Assembly: GCA_032768795.1 (NCBI GenBank)
Contig: CP136495.1
Location: forward strand, 2,234,501-2,298,500
DNA: 64,000 nucleotides
Reading direction: 5' to 3'
Origin: Tremella fuciformis
Lineage: Eukaryota > Basidiomycota > Tremellomycetes > Tremellales > Tremellaceae
The translations under genes were made by a program, and so were the position numbers. The notes under the pieces were generated by a model. That model was not told the DNA's origin and searched no databases. It saw only the letters and a list, made by a program, of their open reading frames with translations. Of this stretch, positions 54,101-63,576 are shown in pieces. The stretch's first letter is position 1; every line of letters begins with the position of its first letter.

Positions 54101-55973
54101 CAGCCTGAGCAACACTTCCACCAGCACCAAGGTGACCAGCAACCCAGAGATCACCAAGCTCAGCGCCAACCTGGTCACCGGTCTACAGAAGCTGTTTGGA
54201 TCTGGGGCCAAGTGGAGGAGTGATTGGCAGGAGCGAGGATGTCAGCTCGTGCTGGACAAGGCCACCAACCTGCTCATGGTCGGTCCCACCTCTGGGGGGA
54301 AGAGTCTGCTCTGGCTTGTGCCGGTCATGAGCGGATTGGAGAGGGGGATGGTGACGGTGGTCATTGTGCCACTGTCAGCACTGTTGCAGGACATCAAGCA
54401 CAAGCTCGAGTCCCATGGGGTGAGCCATGAGCTCTGGAGCCCCTCTGCCTCTGGCGAACGCTCCAAGATCATCCTCATCTCCGTGGAGAACTGTGTGAAT
54501 GACCAGTTTCACAAATGGATCAAGAGGATCAAGATCGTGAGTGTGTCTTTGGAGAGCACACCTGCTGACGCCCAGGCAAGGGTCGTGTTTGAGGAAGCAC
54601 ACATCCCCCTCACGTCCTTCACCTACAGGGCTCAGATGGACGGCCTTGCCAAGCTGAGGGCTATCCCTGCTCCAAAAGTGCTCATCACTGCGACCTGCCC
54701 ACCTACTCTGAGCGATCAGCTGCTCGGCAAGTTCCACCTTTCTCAAGTCACCCAACACAGGACGTCCACCAACAGGGGGGAGATCCACTACTCTTGCACC
54801 TCACCCGTCGTCAACAGCGAGAACATTGCCGTCCTGGCCAGGCAAGCGGTCGAGCAGATCTCCCCTCATCTCCACCCTCGAGATCAAATCCTGTTGTTCT
54901 GCAGGAGCAAGGTGGACTGCCAGATGGTGTCCGAAGCTCTGGACTGCCCTCAACACCACTCTGATCTTGGGGACAAGAACAACATCCTCAAGGAGTTCAG
55001 AGCAGAGATCTTGGGGAGGGTGCTGGCGTGCACGAGTGGACTGGGTGCGGGTGTGGACCTGCCCCTTGTTCGTGTGACCATCCACCTGGGAGAGCCGAGC
55101 AACCTGGTCGACGGTGTGCAGGAGATGGGCAGGGTGGGCAGGAAAGGCCAGGAGTCATGGTGTCACATCATCAGACTCGAGCTGTGGTGGGGCAATCCAG
55201 GACTCGGAGCAGACTACCTGCAGAAGATGCTCAACGGCAAGCAGTGCCTCAGGGCTGGGATCACAAAGTTCATGGATGGGGAGGAGAGAAAGTGTGGGGG
55301 GAGGGATGAGATGTGCTCCAGGTGTGGTCACTCGCCATTCATGACTTCACCCCTGTCGACCCCTCTGACGACGACGGCTGGGACCCGGACGACGACGTCA
55401 CTGTCCAGCCTGGAGGGCAGACAGTCCAGGTTCAGAAGCTCCCAGAGCCTGATGCCAAGCCCTTCGCCTAGGACCTCTCTCCTGAGGGATGCCGCATCCC
55501 AACAGCAAAAGGAAGAGTCGAGGTCCGAGTTGATGAGGGAGCTACACCTGCAGGTGCAAAAGCTCAAGGGGGCATGCCCCAAGTGTCTGGCTCTGGGGCT
55601 CTTTGAGACCCACCAGATCCAGAAGTGCAGCCCACCAGGCTGGCTCCCCGACGTCGCCCAACGCTTCAGGAAGGGGACCAAGTTCCATGGGAACAAGCAG
55701 ATGTGCTTCACCTGCTGGTTTCCCTGGCCATCCGGAGACTCATGGTTCCACAAGGGATCCAGTGGCAGGTGCTGCATCTACCCTTCATTCTTGCCAGAGC
55801 TCATGGCCTCTGCCTTGGAGTCTGATGAGTATCAGGTTTTCGCGCGGGCGGCGGGCTTGGAGATTGAGGATTGGCAGAGCTGGCTTGGGGGAGTGAGCAA
55901 TGTGCCCATCCACCATGTCTGGGTGGCAGCTCATTGGTTCCTTGCCAGGGTCATAGACCAGAACAACCTGTAG
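51129..55973 (+). CDS. Telomere-linked helicase: C2H2 fingers + tyrosine-recombinase-like + RecQ-like helicase
   Basis: Six exons (51129-51201, 51240-52011, 52048-52506, 52544-52960, 52989-53259, 53301-55973) total 4665 bases, exactly 1555 codons. Order of parts: two C2H2-like fingers (YTCMKCKQGVRGEHLIGH and SCNLCSYHCTATSSIKNH); a region with YGAPARRTEL, STWRHASIAI and QAGHTTRTAEEHYA, which fits the Arg, His/Arg and His...Tyr boxes of tyrosine recombinases; a linker; then an SF2 helicase with NLLMVGPTSGGKS (Walker A), VVFEEAH (motif II, Glu for the usual first Asp), KVLITATCPP (III), ILLFCRSKVDCQ (IV), ACTSGLGAGVDLP (V) and QEMGRVGRKG (VI); and a Cys-rich tail. RecQ-like telomere-linked helicases are known beside fungal telomeres. 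Nuclear DNA role expected. The gene ends 65 bases before telomere repeats. No disabling change seen. Confidence 0.82.
52965..52979 (+). repeat. Telomere-type repeat within helicase intron 4
   Basis: TTAGGGGTTAGGGGG makes up over half of the 28-base intron 52961-52988. Confidence 0.75.
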
Positions 55974-56037
55974 TCTAGTCTCCTATGCTGCTCGTGCTTT
56001 TTGTGCTTTTCGTGGTTCTCGTGCTTTTCGTGGTTTT
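55974..56037. other. Short T-rich repeats after helicase gene
   Basis: Imperfect repeats of cgtgctttt / cgtggtttt run from the stop codon region to the telomere-type repeat at 56038. Confidence 0.5.
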
Positions 56038-56329
56038 TTAGGGGTTAGGGGGTTACAGGCAGGTCCTGGGGGGGGGACTTTCTCGCGCATCGAGATTTTT
56101 TGAAATTTTTTTTTGGATTCAAAAAGTTCGACAAAAGAGCTATTCGTAAATGTAATGATCTTCCCGATCGGGTAAAAACTGACGGATTTACGGGCATCCA
56201 AAGTTGGCTGGGTATTTGACTTTGGTTGGCTGTGACGCGGTCAGTAATTGGAATATTGAGTTGATTGTCGAAGTAAGTAGCCTAATATGGTCCCAAATAT
56301 ATCTGGGATGACTCTCGCATGCATCCCTG

Positions 56330-57960
56330 ACTTCATGTAAAACGGTCCAAGGGGGGACCCTTGGAGCTCATATGGCCCAAGGGGGGACCCTTGGAGTTTG
56401 CTGGTTGTGAGTGAAATTATTTTTGTGATGTGAAGGGTGCTACTATACTCTATTTGACGAGCTGATTAAGAATCTCTAACCCATTCCCGGATCGGAGCGA
56501 AACTGGCGGAGTTAATCCCTCCGAAAGACCAGTACGTCTGCCCAAGGGGGGACCCTTGTAGCTTTTTCCGGTGCTGGATAAAATTATTCTGCAAGTCTAA
56601 TGGTTGGTACTATACTCAGTTTGACGAGCTGATTCCAAATCTCTCACTCGTTTTCCGATCGGAGCAAAACTGGCCGAGCTATCCCCACCCGTAACCCAGC
56701 TCGACTGCCCAAGGGGGGACCCTTGTAGCTTTTTCCGGTGCTGGATAAAATTATTCTGCAAGTCTAATGGTTGGTACTATACTCAGTTTGACGAGCTGAT
56801 TCCAAATCTCTCACTCGTTTTCCAATCGGAGCAAAACTGGCCGAGCTAACCCCACCCGTAACCCAGCTCGACTGCCCAAGGGGGGACCCTTGTAGCTTTT
56901 TCCGGTGCTGGATAAATTTATTCTGCAAGTCTAAAGGTTGGTACTATACACTATTTGACGAGCTGATCAAGAATCTCTAACCCATTACCAGATCAGAGCA
57001 GAACTGGCGGAGTTAATCCCTCCGAAAGACCAGTACGTCTGCCCAAGGGGGGACCATTGCAGCTTTTTCCGGCGCTGGATAAATTTATTCTGCGAGTCTA
57101 ATGGTCGGCACTATACACTATTTGACAAGCTGATTAAGAATCTCTAACCCATTTACTGATCGGAGCAAAAGTGGCGGAGCTATGTGCCACTTAGCATGTA
57201 TTATGTGTAACCCAATATAGGCAAGTAAAACTCAGCAGACCTTCACCCCTCTGGTTTGACACAGTGGTTAGTGTCATTTCGGCCCGCTGTAGGGTGCTGT
57301 CTGCCCTAATTTGGCTGTGACTAGGTTCGATTCCTGGTTGGGGTACACTTTTTGGATCTTATGTCTGTCAAATGGCTTATTGACTTTTGCCCCCCTTGAT
57401 GACTGTCTTCTTCGATTGTAATGCTTACTACTATACTCAGTTTGGCGAGCTGATTCTGAATCTCTCACCCGTTTTCCGATCGGAGCAGAACTGGCGGAGC
57501 TACCCCCTCCCGTAACCGAGCACACCTGCGCAAGGGGGGACCCTTGCAGCTTTTTCCGGCGCTGGATAAATTTATTCTGCAAGTCTAATGGTTGGTACTA
57601 TACTCTATTCAAAGAGCTGATTCTGAATCTCTCACCCGTTTTCTGAACGGAGCGAAACTGGCCGAGCTATCCCCACACGTAACCAAGCTTGACTGCCCAA
57701 GGGGGGACCCTTGGAGCTTTTTCCGCAGCTGGATAAAATTATTTGGCAAGTCTAATGCCCATTAGCATACACAATTTGACGAGCTGATTCCAAATCTCTC
57801 ACTTGTTTTCTAATTGGAGCAAAACTGGCGGAGCTATCCCCACCCGTAACCCGGCACAACTGCCCAAGGGGGGACCCTTGGAGCTTTTTCCGCAGTTGGA
57901 TAAATTTATTTCGCAAGTCTAATGCCCATTACTATACACAGTTTGACAAGCTGGTTCCGA
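56330..57960. repeat. 166-169-bp sub-repeats with CCAAGGG-GGGA-CCCTTGG hairpin (unit 1)
   Basis: The hairpin core recurs at about 56347, 56375, 56540, 56709, 56875, 57041, 57529, 57695 and 57864. From 56540 on the spacing is 166-169 bases, apart from a gap filled by the tRNA-like block. Each sub-repeat also has a common gctggataaa-ttattctgcaag and ttgacgagctgatt block. The same layout recurs in units 2 and 3. Confidence 0.85.
57250..57353 (+). ncRNA. tRNA-like Pol III element, copy 1
   Basis: TGACACAGTGG (57257-57267) fits the A box at 10 of 11 positions and GGTTCGATTCC (57324-57334) is a perfect B box. GACAC/GTGTC forms a D-like stem, CTAGG/CCTGG a T stem, and TTTTT (57349-57353) a Pol III stop. 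The acceptor stem and anticodon are not canonical, so it is not a working tRNA; a tRNA-derived SINE-like promoter is more likely. Confidence 0.5.
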
Positions 57961-58010
57961 ATCTCTGACTCATTTCTCACTTACTTGAGAACTGAGAGAG
58001 TCAAATGCAT

Positions 58011-58454
58011 CTATCTACCAAACAACTCATCTGCAGTTACTAAGTTCTCATAATGCTCACTTGCTAAGTAAAGGCCAATACTATCCTCACCTTCTCCTAT
58101 CTCATACCACTGATGGCTGCCATCATTATGCCGCTTGTAGACTCTGATCTTGACATTGTATGCCCCACTCAAGGCCTTAAGCATCAAGTCGTCACCCCAT
58201 GTCCCCGCCTTGCCCATACGCCTGAGGTATGCACCCATTGACTCGCTTTGACTCTCTAGAAATGGGAAGAAGTCATCTTGGAACTTCCGAGCATAAGCCA
58301 CTGCTGCCCGCCTTGCTCCGAGATGTGTCAAGCGTGGTATTCCAAGTGCTTTGACTATTGCGGCGAACATGCAATTACCATCTCCCTTGATCCAGTTCGT
58401 ACGGTAGAATACCGGCTGACCGTCAAGTCGAGTAAGCTGATTACGACTTGGCAA
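58011..58454 (-). CDS. OTU-like cysteine protease domain, copy 1
   Basis: 147 residues counted from a TTG codon; no ATG lies before the catalytic motif. The frame is open to the element's 5' edge, where TAA from the adjoining CCCCTAA closes it. WIKGDGNCMFAAI is the OTU nucleophile block (D-G-N-C, Cys about residue 28). TWGDDLMLKALS follows, then IRVYKRHND and YLASEHYENL, where the His (about 134) is the general base. The family removes ubiquitin or ubiquitin-like tags. Catalytic Cys, Asp and His are all kept, yet the start is missing, so this is the C-terminal part of a longer protein or needs a non-ATG or fused start. Identical in all three units. Confidence 0.68.
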   Translation of the reverse strand: MPSRNQLTRLDGQPVFYRTNWIKGDGNCMFAAIVKALGIPRLTHLGARRAAVAYARKFQDDFFPFLESQSESMGAYLRRMGKAGTWGDDLMLKALSGAYNVKIRVYKRHNDGSHQWYEIGEGEDSIGLYLASEHYENLVTADELFGR

Positions 58455-59709
58455 TTCGAATCGTCCTTGGACAAATGGCTGAGTCGCTTCCTGCTGGGTT
58501 GAGACTTAGGGGTTACAGGCAGGTCCTGGGGGGGGGACTTTCTCGCGCATCGAGATTTTTTGAAATTTTTTTTTGGATTCAAAAAGTTCGACAAAAGAGC
58601 TATTCGTAAATGTAATGATCTTCCCGATCGGGTAAAAACTGACGGATTTACGGGCATCCAAAGTTGGCTGGGTATTTGACTTTGGTTGGCTGTGACGCGG
58701 TCAGTAATTGGAATATTGAGTTGATTGTCGAAGTAAGTAGCCTAATATGGTCCCAAATATATCTGGGATGACTCTCGCATGCATCCCTGACTTCATGTAA
58801 AACGGTCCAAGGGGGGACCCTTGGAGCTCATATGGCCCAAGGGGGGACCCTTGGAGTTTGCTGGTTGTGAGTGAAATTATTTTTGTGATGTGAAGGGTGC
58901 TACTATACTCTATTTGACGAGCTGATTAAGAATCTCTAACCCATTCCCGGATCGGAGCGAAACTGGCGGAGTTAATCCCTCCGAAAGACCAGTACGTCTG
59001 CCCAAGGGGGGACCCTTGTAGCTTTTTCCGGTGCTGGATAAAATTATTCTGCAAGTCTAATGGTTGGTACTATACTCAGTTTGACGAGCTGATTCCAAAT
59101 CTCTCACTCGTTTTCCGATCGGAGCAAAACTGGCCGAGCTATCCCCACCCGTAACCCAGCTCGACTGCCCAAGGGGGGACCCTTGTAGCTTTTTCCGGTG
59201 CTGGATAAAATTATTCTGCAAGTCTAATGGTTGGTACTATACTCAGTTTGACGAGCTGATTCCAAATCTCTCACTCGTTTTCCAATCGGAGCAAAACTGG
59301 CCGAGCTAACCCCACCCGTAACCCAGCTCGACTGCCCAAGGGGGGACCCTTGTAGCTTTTTCCGGTGCTGGATAAATTTATTCTGCAAGTCTAAAGGTTG
59401 GTACTATACACTATTTGACGAGCTGATCAAGAATCTCTAACCCATTACCAGATCAGAGCAGAACTGGCGGAGTTAATCCCTCCGAAAGACCAGTACGTCT
59501 GCCCAAGGGGGGACCATTGCAGCTTTTTCCGGCGCTGGATAAATTTATTCTGCGAGTCTAATGGTCGGCACTATACACTATTTGACAAGCTGATTAAGAA
59601 TCTCTAACCCATTTACTGATCGGAGCAAAAGTGGCGGAGCTATGTGCCACTTAGCATGTATTATGTGTAACCCAATATAGGCAAGTAAAACTCAGCAGAC
59701 CTTCACCCC

Positions 59710-59813
59710 TCTGGTTTGACACAGTGGTTAGTGTCATTTCGGCCCGCTGTAGGGTGCTGTCTGCCCTAATTTGGCTGTGACTAGGTTCGATTCCTGGTTG
59801 GGGTACACTTTTT
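59710..59813 (+). ncRNA. tRNA-like Pol III element, copy 2
   Basis: Same sequence as copy 1, 2460 bases on; B box at 59784-59794. Confidence 0.5.
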
Positions 59814-60470
59814 GGATCTTATGTCTGTCAAATGGCTTATTGACTTTTGCCCCCCTTGATGACTGTCTTCTTCGATTGTAATGCTTACTACTATACTCAG
59901 TTTGGCGAGCTGATTCTGAATCTCTCACCCGTTTTCCGATCGGAGCAGAACTGGCGGAGCTACCCCCTCCCGTAACCGAGCACACCTGCGCAAGGGGGGA
60001 CCCTTGCAGCTTTTTCCGGCGCTGGATAAATTTATTCTGCAAGTCTAATGGTTGGTACTATACTCTATTCAAAGAGCTGATTCTGAATCTCTCACCCGTT
60101 TTCTGAACGGAGCGAAACTGGCCGAGCTATCCCCACACGTAACCAAGCTTGACTGCCCAAGGGGGGACCCTTGGAGCTTTTTCCGCAGCTGGATAAAATT
60201 ATTTGGCAAGTCTAATGCCCATTAGCATACACAATTTGACGAGCTGATTCCAAATCTCTCACTTGTTTTCTAATTGGAGCAAAACTGGCGGAGCTATCCC
60301 CACCCGTAACCCGGCACAACTGCCCAAGGGGGGACCCTTGGAGCTTTTTCCGCAGTTGGATAAATTTATTTCGCAAGTCTAATGCCCATTACTATACACA
60401 GTTTGACAAGCTGGTTCCGAATCTCTGACTCATTTCTCACTTACTTGAGAACTGAGAGAGTCAAATGCAT

Positions 60471-60914
60471 CTATCTACCAAACAACTCATCTGCAGTTAC
60501 TAAGTTCTCATAATGCTCACTTGCTAAGTAAAGGCCAATACTATCCTCACCTTCTCCTATCTCATACCACTGATGGCTGCCATCATTATGCCGCTTGTAG
60601 ACTCTGATCTTGACATTGTATGCCCCACTCAAGGCCTTAAGCATCAAGTCGTCACCCCATGTCCCCGCCTTGCCCATACGCCTGAGGTATGCACCCATTG
60701 ACTCGCTTTGACTCTCTAGAAATGGGAAGAAGTCATCTTGGAACTTCCGAGCATAAGCCACTGCTGCCCGCCTTGCTCCGAGATGTGTCAAGCGTGGTAT
60801 TCCAAGTGCTTTGACTATTGCGGCGAACATGCAATTACCATCTCCCTTGATCCAGTTCGTACGGTAGAATACCGGCTGACCGTCAAGTCGAGTAAGCTGA
60901 TTACGACTTGGCAA
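60471..60914 (-). CDS. OTU-like cysteine protease domain, copy 2
   Basis: Identical translation to copy 1, again open to the unit edge with no early ATG. Confidence 0.66.
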   Translation of the reverse strand: MPSRNQLTRLDGQPVFYRTNWIKGDGNCMFAAIVKALGIPRLTHLGARRAAVAYARKFQDDFFPFLESQSESMGAYLRRMGKAGTWGDDLMLKALSGAYNVKIRVYKRHNDGSHQWYEIGEGEDSIGLYLASEHYENLVTADELFGR

Positions 60915-60965
60915 TTCGAATCGTCCTTGGACAAATGGCTGAGTCGCTTCCTGCTGGGTTGAGAC

Positions 60966-61120
60966 TTAGGGGTTACAGGCAGGTCCTGGGGGGGGGACTT
61001 TCTCGCGCATCGAGATTTTTTGAAATTTTTTTTTGGATTCAAAAAGTTCGACAAAAGAGCTATTCGTAAATGTAATGATCTTCCCGATCGGGTAAAAACT
61101 GACGGATTTACGGGCATCCA
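60966..61120 (-). repeat. Truncated partial unit between units 2 and 3
   Basis: Only the first 155 bases of the unit, to gggcatcca, where unit 3 begins with GGGTTACAGG. Confidence 0.9.
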
Positions 61121-62320
61121 GGGTTACAGGCAGGTCCTGGGGGGGGGACTTTCTCGCGCATCGAGATTTTTTGAAATTTTTTTTTGGATTCAAAAAGTTC
61201 GACAAAAGAGCTATTCGTAAATGTAATGATCTTCCCGATCGGGTAAAAACTGACGGATTTACGGGCATCCAAAGTTGGCTGGGTATTTGACTTTGGTTGG
61301 CTGTGACGCGGTCAGTAATTGGAATATTGAGTTGATTGTCGAAGTAAGTAGCCTAATATGGTCCCAAATATATCTGGGATGACTCTCGCATGCATCCCTG
61401 ACTTCATGTAAAACGGTCCAAGGGGGGACCCTTGGAGCTCATATGGCCCAAGGGGGGACCCTTGGAGTTTGCTGGTTGTGAGTGAAATTATTTTTGTGAT
61501 GTGAAGGGTGCTACTATACTCTATTTGACGAGCTGATTAAGAATCTCTAACCCATTCCCGGATCGGAGCGAAACTGGCGGAGTTAATCCCTCCGAAAGAC
61601 CAGTACGTCTGCCCAAGGGGGGACCCTTGTAGCTTTTTCCGGTGCTGGATAAAATTATTCTGCAAGTCTAATGGTTGGTACTATACTCAGTTTGACGAGC
61701 TGATTCCAAATCTCTCACTCGTTTTCCGATCGGAGCAAAACTGGCCGAGCTATCCCCACCCGTAACCCAGCTCGACTGCCCAAGGGGGGACCCTTGTAGC
61801 TTTTTCCGGTGCTGGATAAAATTATTCTGCAAGTCTAATGGTTGGTACTATACTCAGTTTGACGAGCTGATTCCAAATCTCTCACTCGTTTTCCAATCGG
61901 AGCAAAACTGGCCGAGCTAACCCCACCCGTAACCCAGCTCGACTGCCCAAGGGGGGACCCTTGTAGCTTTTTCCGGTGCTGGATAAATTTATTCTGCAAG
62001 TCTAAAGGTTGGTACTATACACTATTTGACGAGCTGATCAAGAATCTCTAACCCATTACCAGATCAGAGCAGAACTGGCGGAGTTAATCCCTCCGAAAGA
62101 CCAGTACGTCTGCCCAAGGGGGGACCATTGCAGCTTTTTCCGGCGCTGGATAAATTTATTCTGCGAGTCTAATGGTCGGCACTATACACTATTTGACAAG
62201 CTGATTAAGAATCTCTAACCCATTTACTGATCGGAGCAAAAGTGGCGGAGCTATGTGCCACTTAGCATGTATTATGTGTAACCCAATATAGGCAAGTAAA
62301 ACTCAGCAGACCTTCACCCC

Positions 62321-62424
62321 TCTGGTTTGACACAGTGGTTAGTGTCATTTCGGCCCGCTGTAGGGTGCTGTCTGCCCTAATTTGGCTGTGACTAGGTTCG
62401 ATTCCTGGTTGGGGTACACTTTTT
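62321..62424 (+). ncRNA. tRNA-like Pol III element, copy 3
   Basis: Same sequence as copies 1 and 2; B box at 62395-62405. Confidence 0.5.
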
Positions 62425-63081
62425 GGATCTTATGTCTGTCAAATGGCTTATTGACTTTTGCCCCCCTTGATGACTGTCTTCTTCGATTGTAATGCTTACT
62501 ACTATACTCAGTTTGGCGAGCTGATTCTGAATCTCTCACCCGTTTTCCGATCGGAGCAGAACTGGCGGAGCTACCCCCTCCCGTAACCGAGCACACCTGC
62601 GCAAGGGGGGACCCTTGCAGCTTTTTCCGGCGCTGGATAAATTTATTCTGCAAGTCTAATGGTTGGTACTATACTCTATTCAAAGAGCTGATTCTGAATC
62701 TCTCACCCGTTTTCTGAACGGAGCGAAACTGGCCGAGCTATCCCCACACGTAACCAAGCTTGACTGCCCAAGGGGGGACCCTTGGAGCTTTTTCCGCAGC
62801 TGGATAAAATTATTTGGCAAGTCTAATGCCCATTAGCATACACAATTTGACGAGCTGATTCCAAATCTCTCACTTGTTTTCTAATTGGAGCAAAACTGGC
62901 GGAGCTATCCCCACCCGTAACCCGGCACAACTGCCCAAGGGGGGACCCTTGGAGCTTTTTCCGCAGTTGGATAAATTTATTTCGCAAGTCTAATGCCCAT
63001 TACTATACACAGTTTGACAAGCTGGTTCCGAATCTCTGACTCATTTCTCACTTACTTGAGAACTGAGAGAGTCAAATGCAT

Positions 63082-63525
63082 CTATCTACCAAACAACTCA
63101 TCTGCAGTTACTAAGTTCTCATAATGCTCACTTGCTAAGTAAAGGCCAATACTATCCTCACCTTCTCCTATCTCATACCACTGATGGCTGCCATCATTAT
63201 GCCGCTTGTAGACTCTGATCTTGACATTGTATGCCCCACTCAAGGCCTTAAGCATCAAGTCGTCACCCCATGTCCCCGCCTTGCCCATACGCCTGAGGTA
63301 TGCACCCATTGACTCGCTTTGACTCTCTAGAAATGGGAAGAAGTCATCTTGGAACTTCCGAGCATAAGCCACTGCTGCCCGCCTTGCTCCGAGATGTGTC
63401 AAGCGTGGTATTCCAAGTGCTTTGACTATTGCGGCGAACATGCAATTACCATCTCCCTTGATCCAGTTCGTACGGTAGAATACCGGCTGACCGTCAAGTC
63501 GAGTAAGCTGATTACGACTTGGCAA
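63082..63525 (-). CDS. OTU-like cysteine protease domain, copy 3
   Basis: Identical translation to copies 1 and 2, same missing start. Confidence 0.66.
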   Translation of the reverse strand: MPSRNQLTRLDGQPVFYRTNWIKGDGNCMFAAIVKALGIPRLTHLGARRAAVAYARKFQDDFFPFLESQSESMGAYLRRMGKAGTWGDDLMLKALSGAYNVKIRVYKRHNDGSHQWYEIGEGEDSIGLYLASEHYENLVTADELFGR

Positions 63526-63576
63526 TTCGAATCGTCCTTGGACAAATGGCTGAGTCGCTTCCTGCTGGGTTGAGAC

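Larger units (their letters stand above)
56038..58505 (-). repeat. 2460-bp subtelomeric unit 1 (telomere-linked element)
   Basis: Begins TTAGGGGTTAGGGGGTTAC (56038-56056) and ends at gagac before the next TTAGGGG. Read on the minus strand: OTU reading frame near the 5' end, then a long non-coding part with 167-bp sub-repeats and a tRNA-like block, then a 3' end running into CCCCTAA. Lines of units 1, 2 and 3 compared by eye are identical. Confidence 0.92.
58506..60965 (-). repeat. 2460-bp subtelomeric unit 2
   Basis: Head-to-tail with unit 1 at a constant 2460-base offset; starts TTAGGGGTTACAGGCAGG. Confidence 0.92.
61121..63576 (-). repeat. 2460-bp subtelomeric unit 3
   Basis: Starts GGGTTACAGGCAGG, lacking the first few TTAG bases; otherwise the same as unit 2. 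Confidence 0.92.

Noticed and set aside
56347..56395. Hairpins as a CRISPR-like array
   Set aside because: The repeats are palindromic within 167-bp homologous units, not short repeats with unique spacers, and the genome is eukaryotic.
57250..57353. A functional tRNA gene
   Set aside because: A and B boxes are good but the acceptor stem mispairs and the anticodon loop lacks the usual U33, so only a tRNA-like element is claimed.
57274..57582. 102-codon minus-strand frame repeated in every unit
   Set aside because: It runs through the tRNA-like block and a hairpin sub-repeat, shows no protein motif, and its repetition only reflects the identical units.
58355..58657. Frame with MPVNPSVFTRSGRSLHLR seen in many repeat copies
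   Set aside because: Diverged copies (48004-48291, 50077-50280) differ mostly at amino-acid-changing positions and by G- and T-run lengths, so protein selection is not supported.
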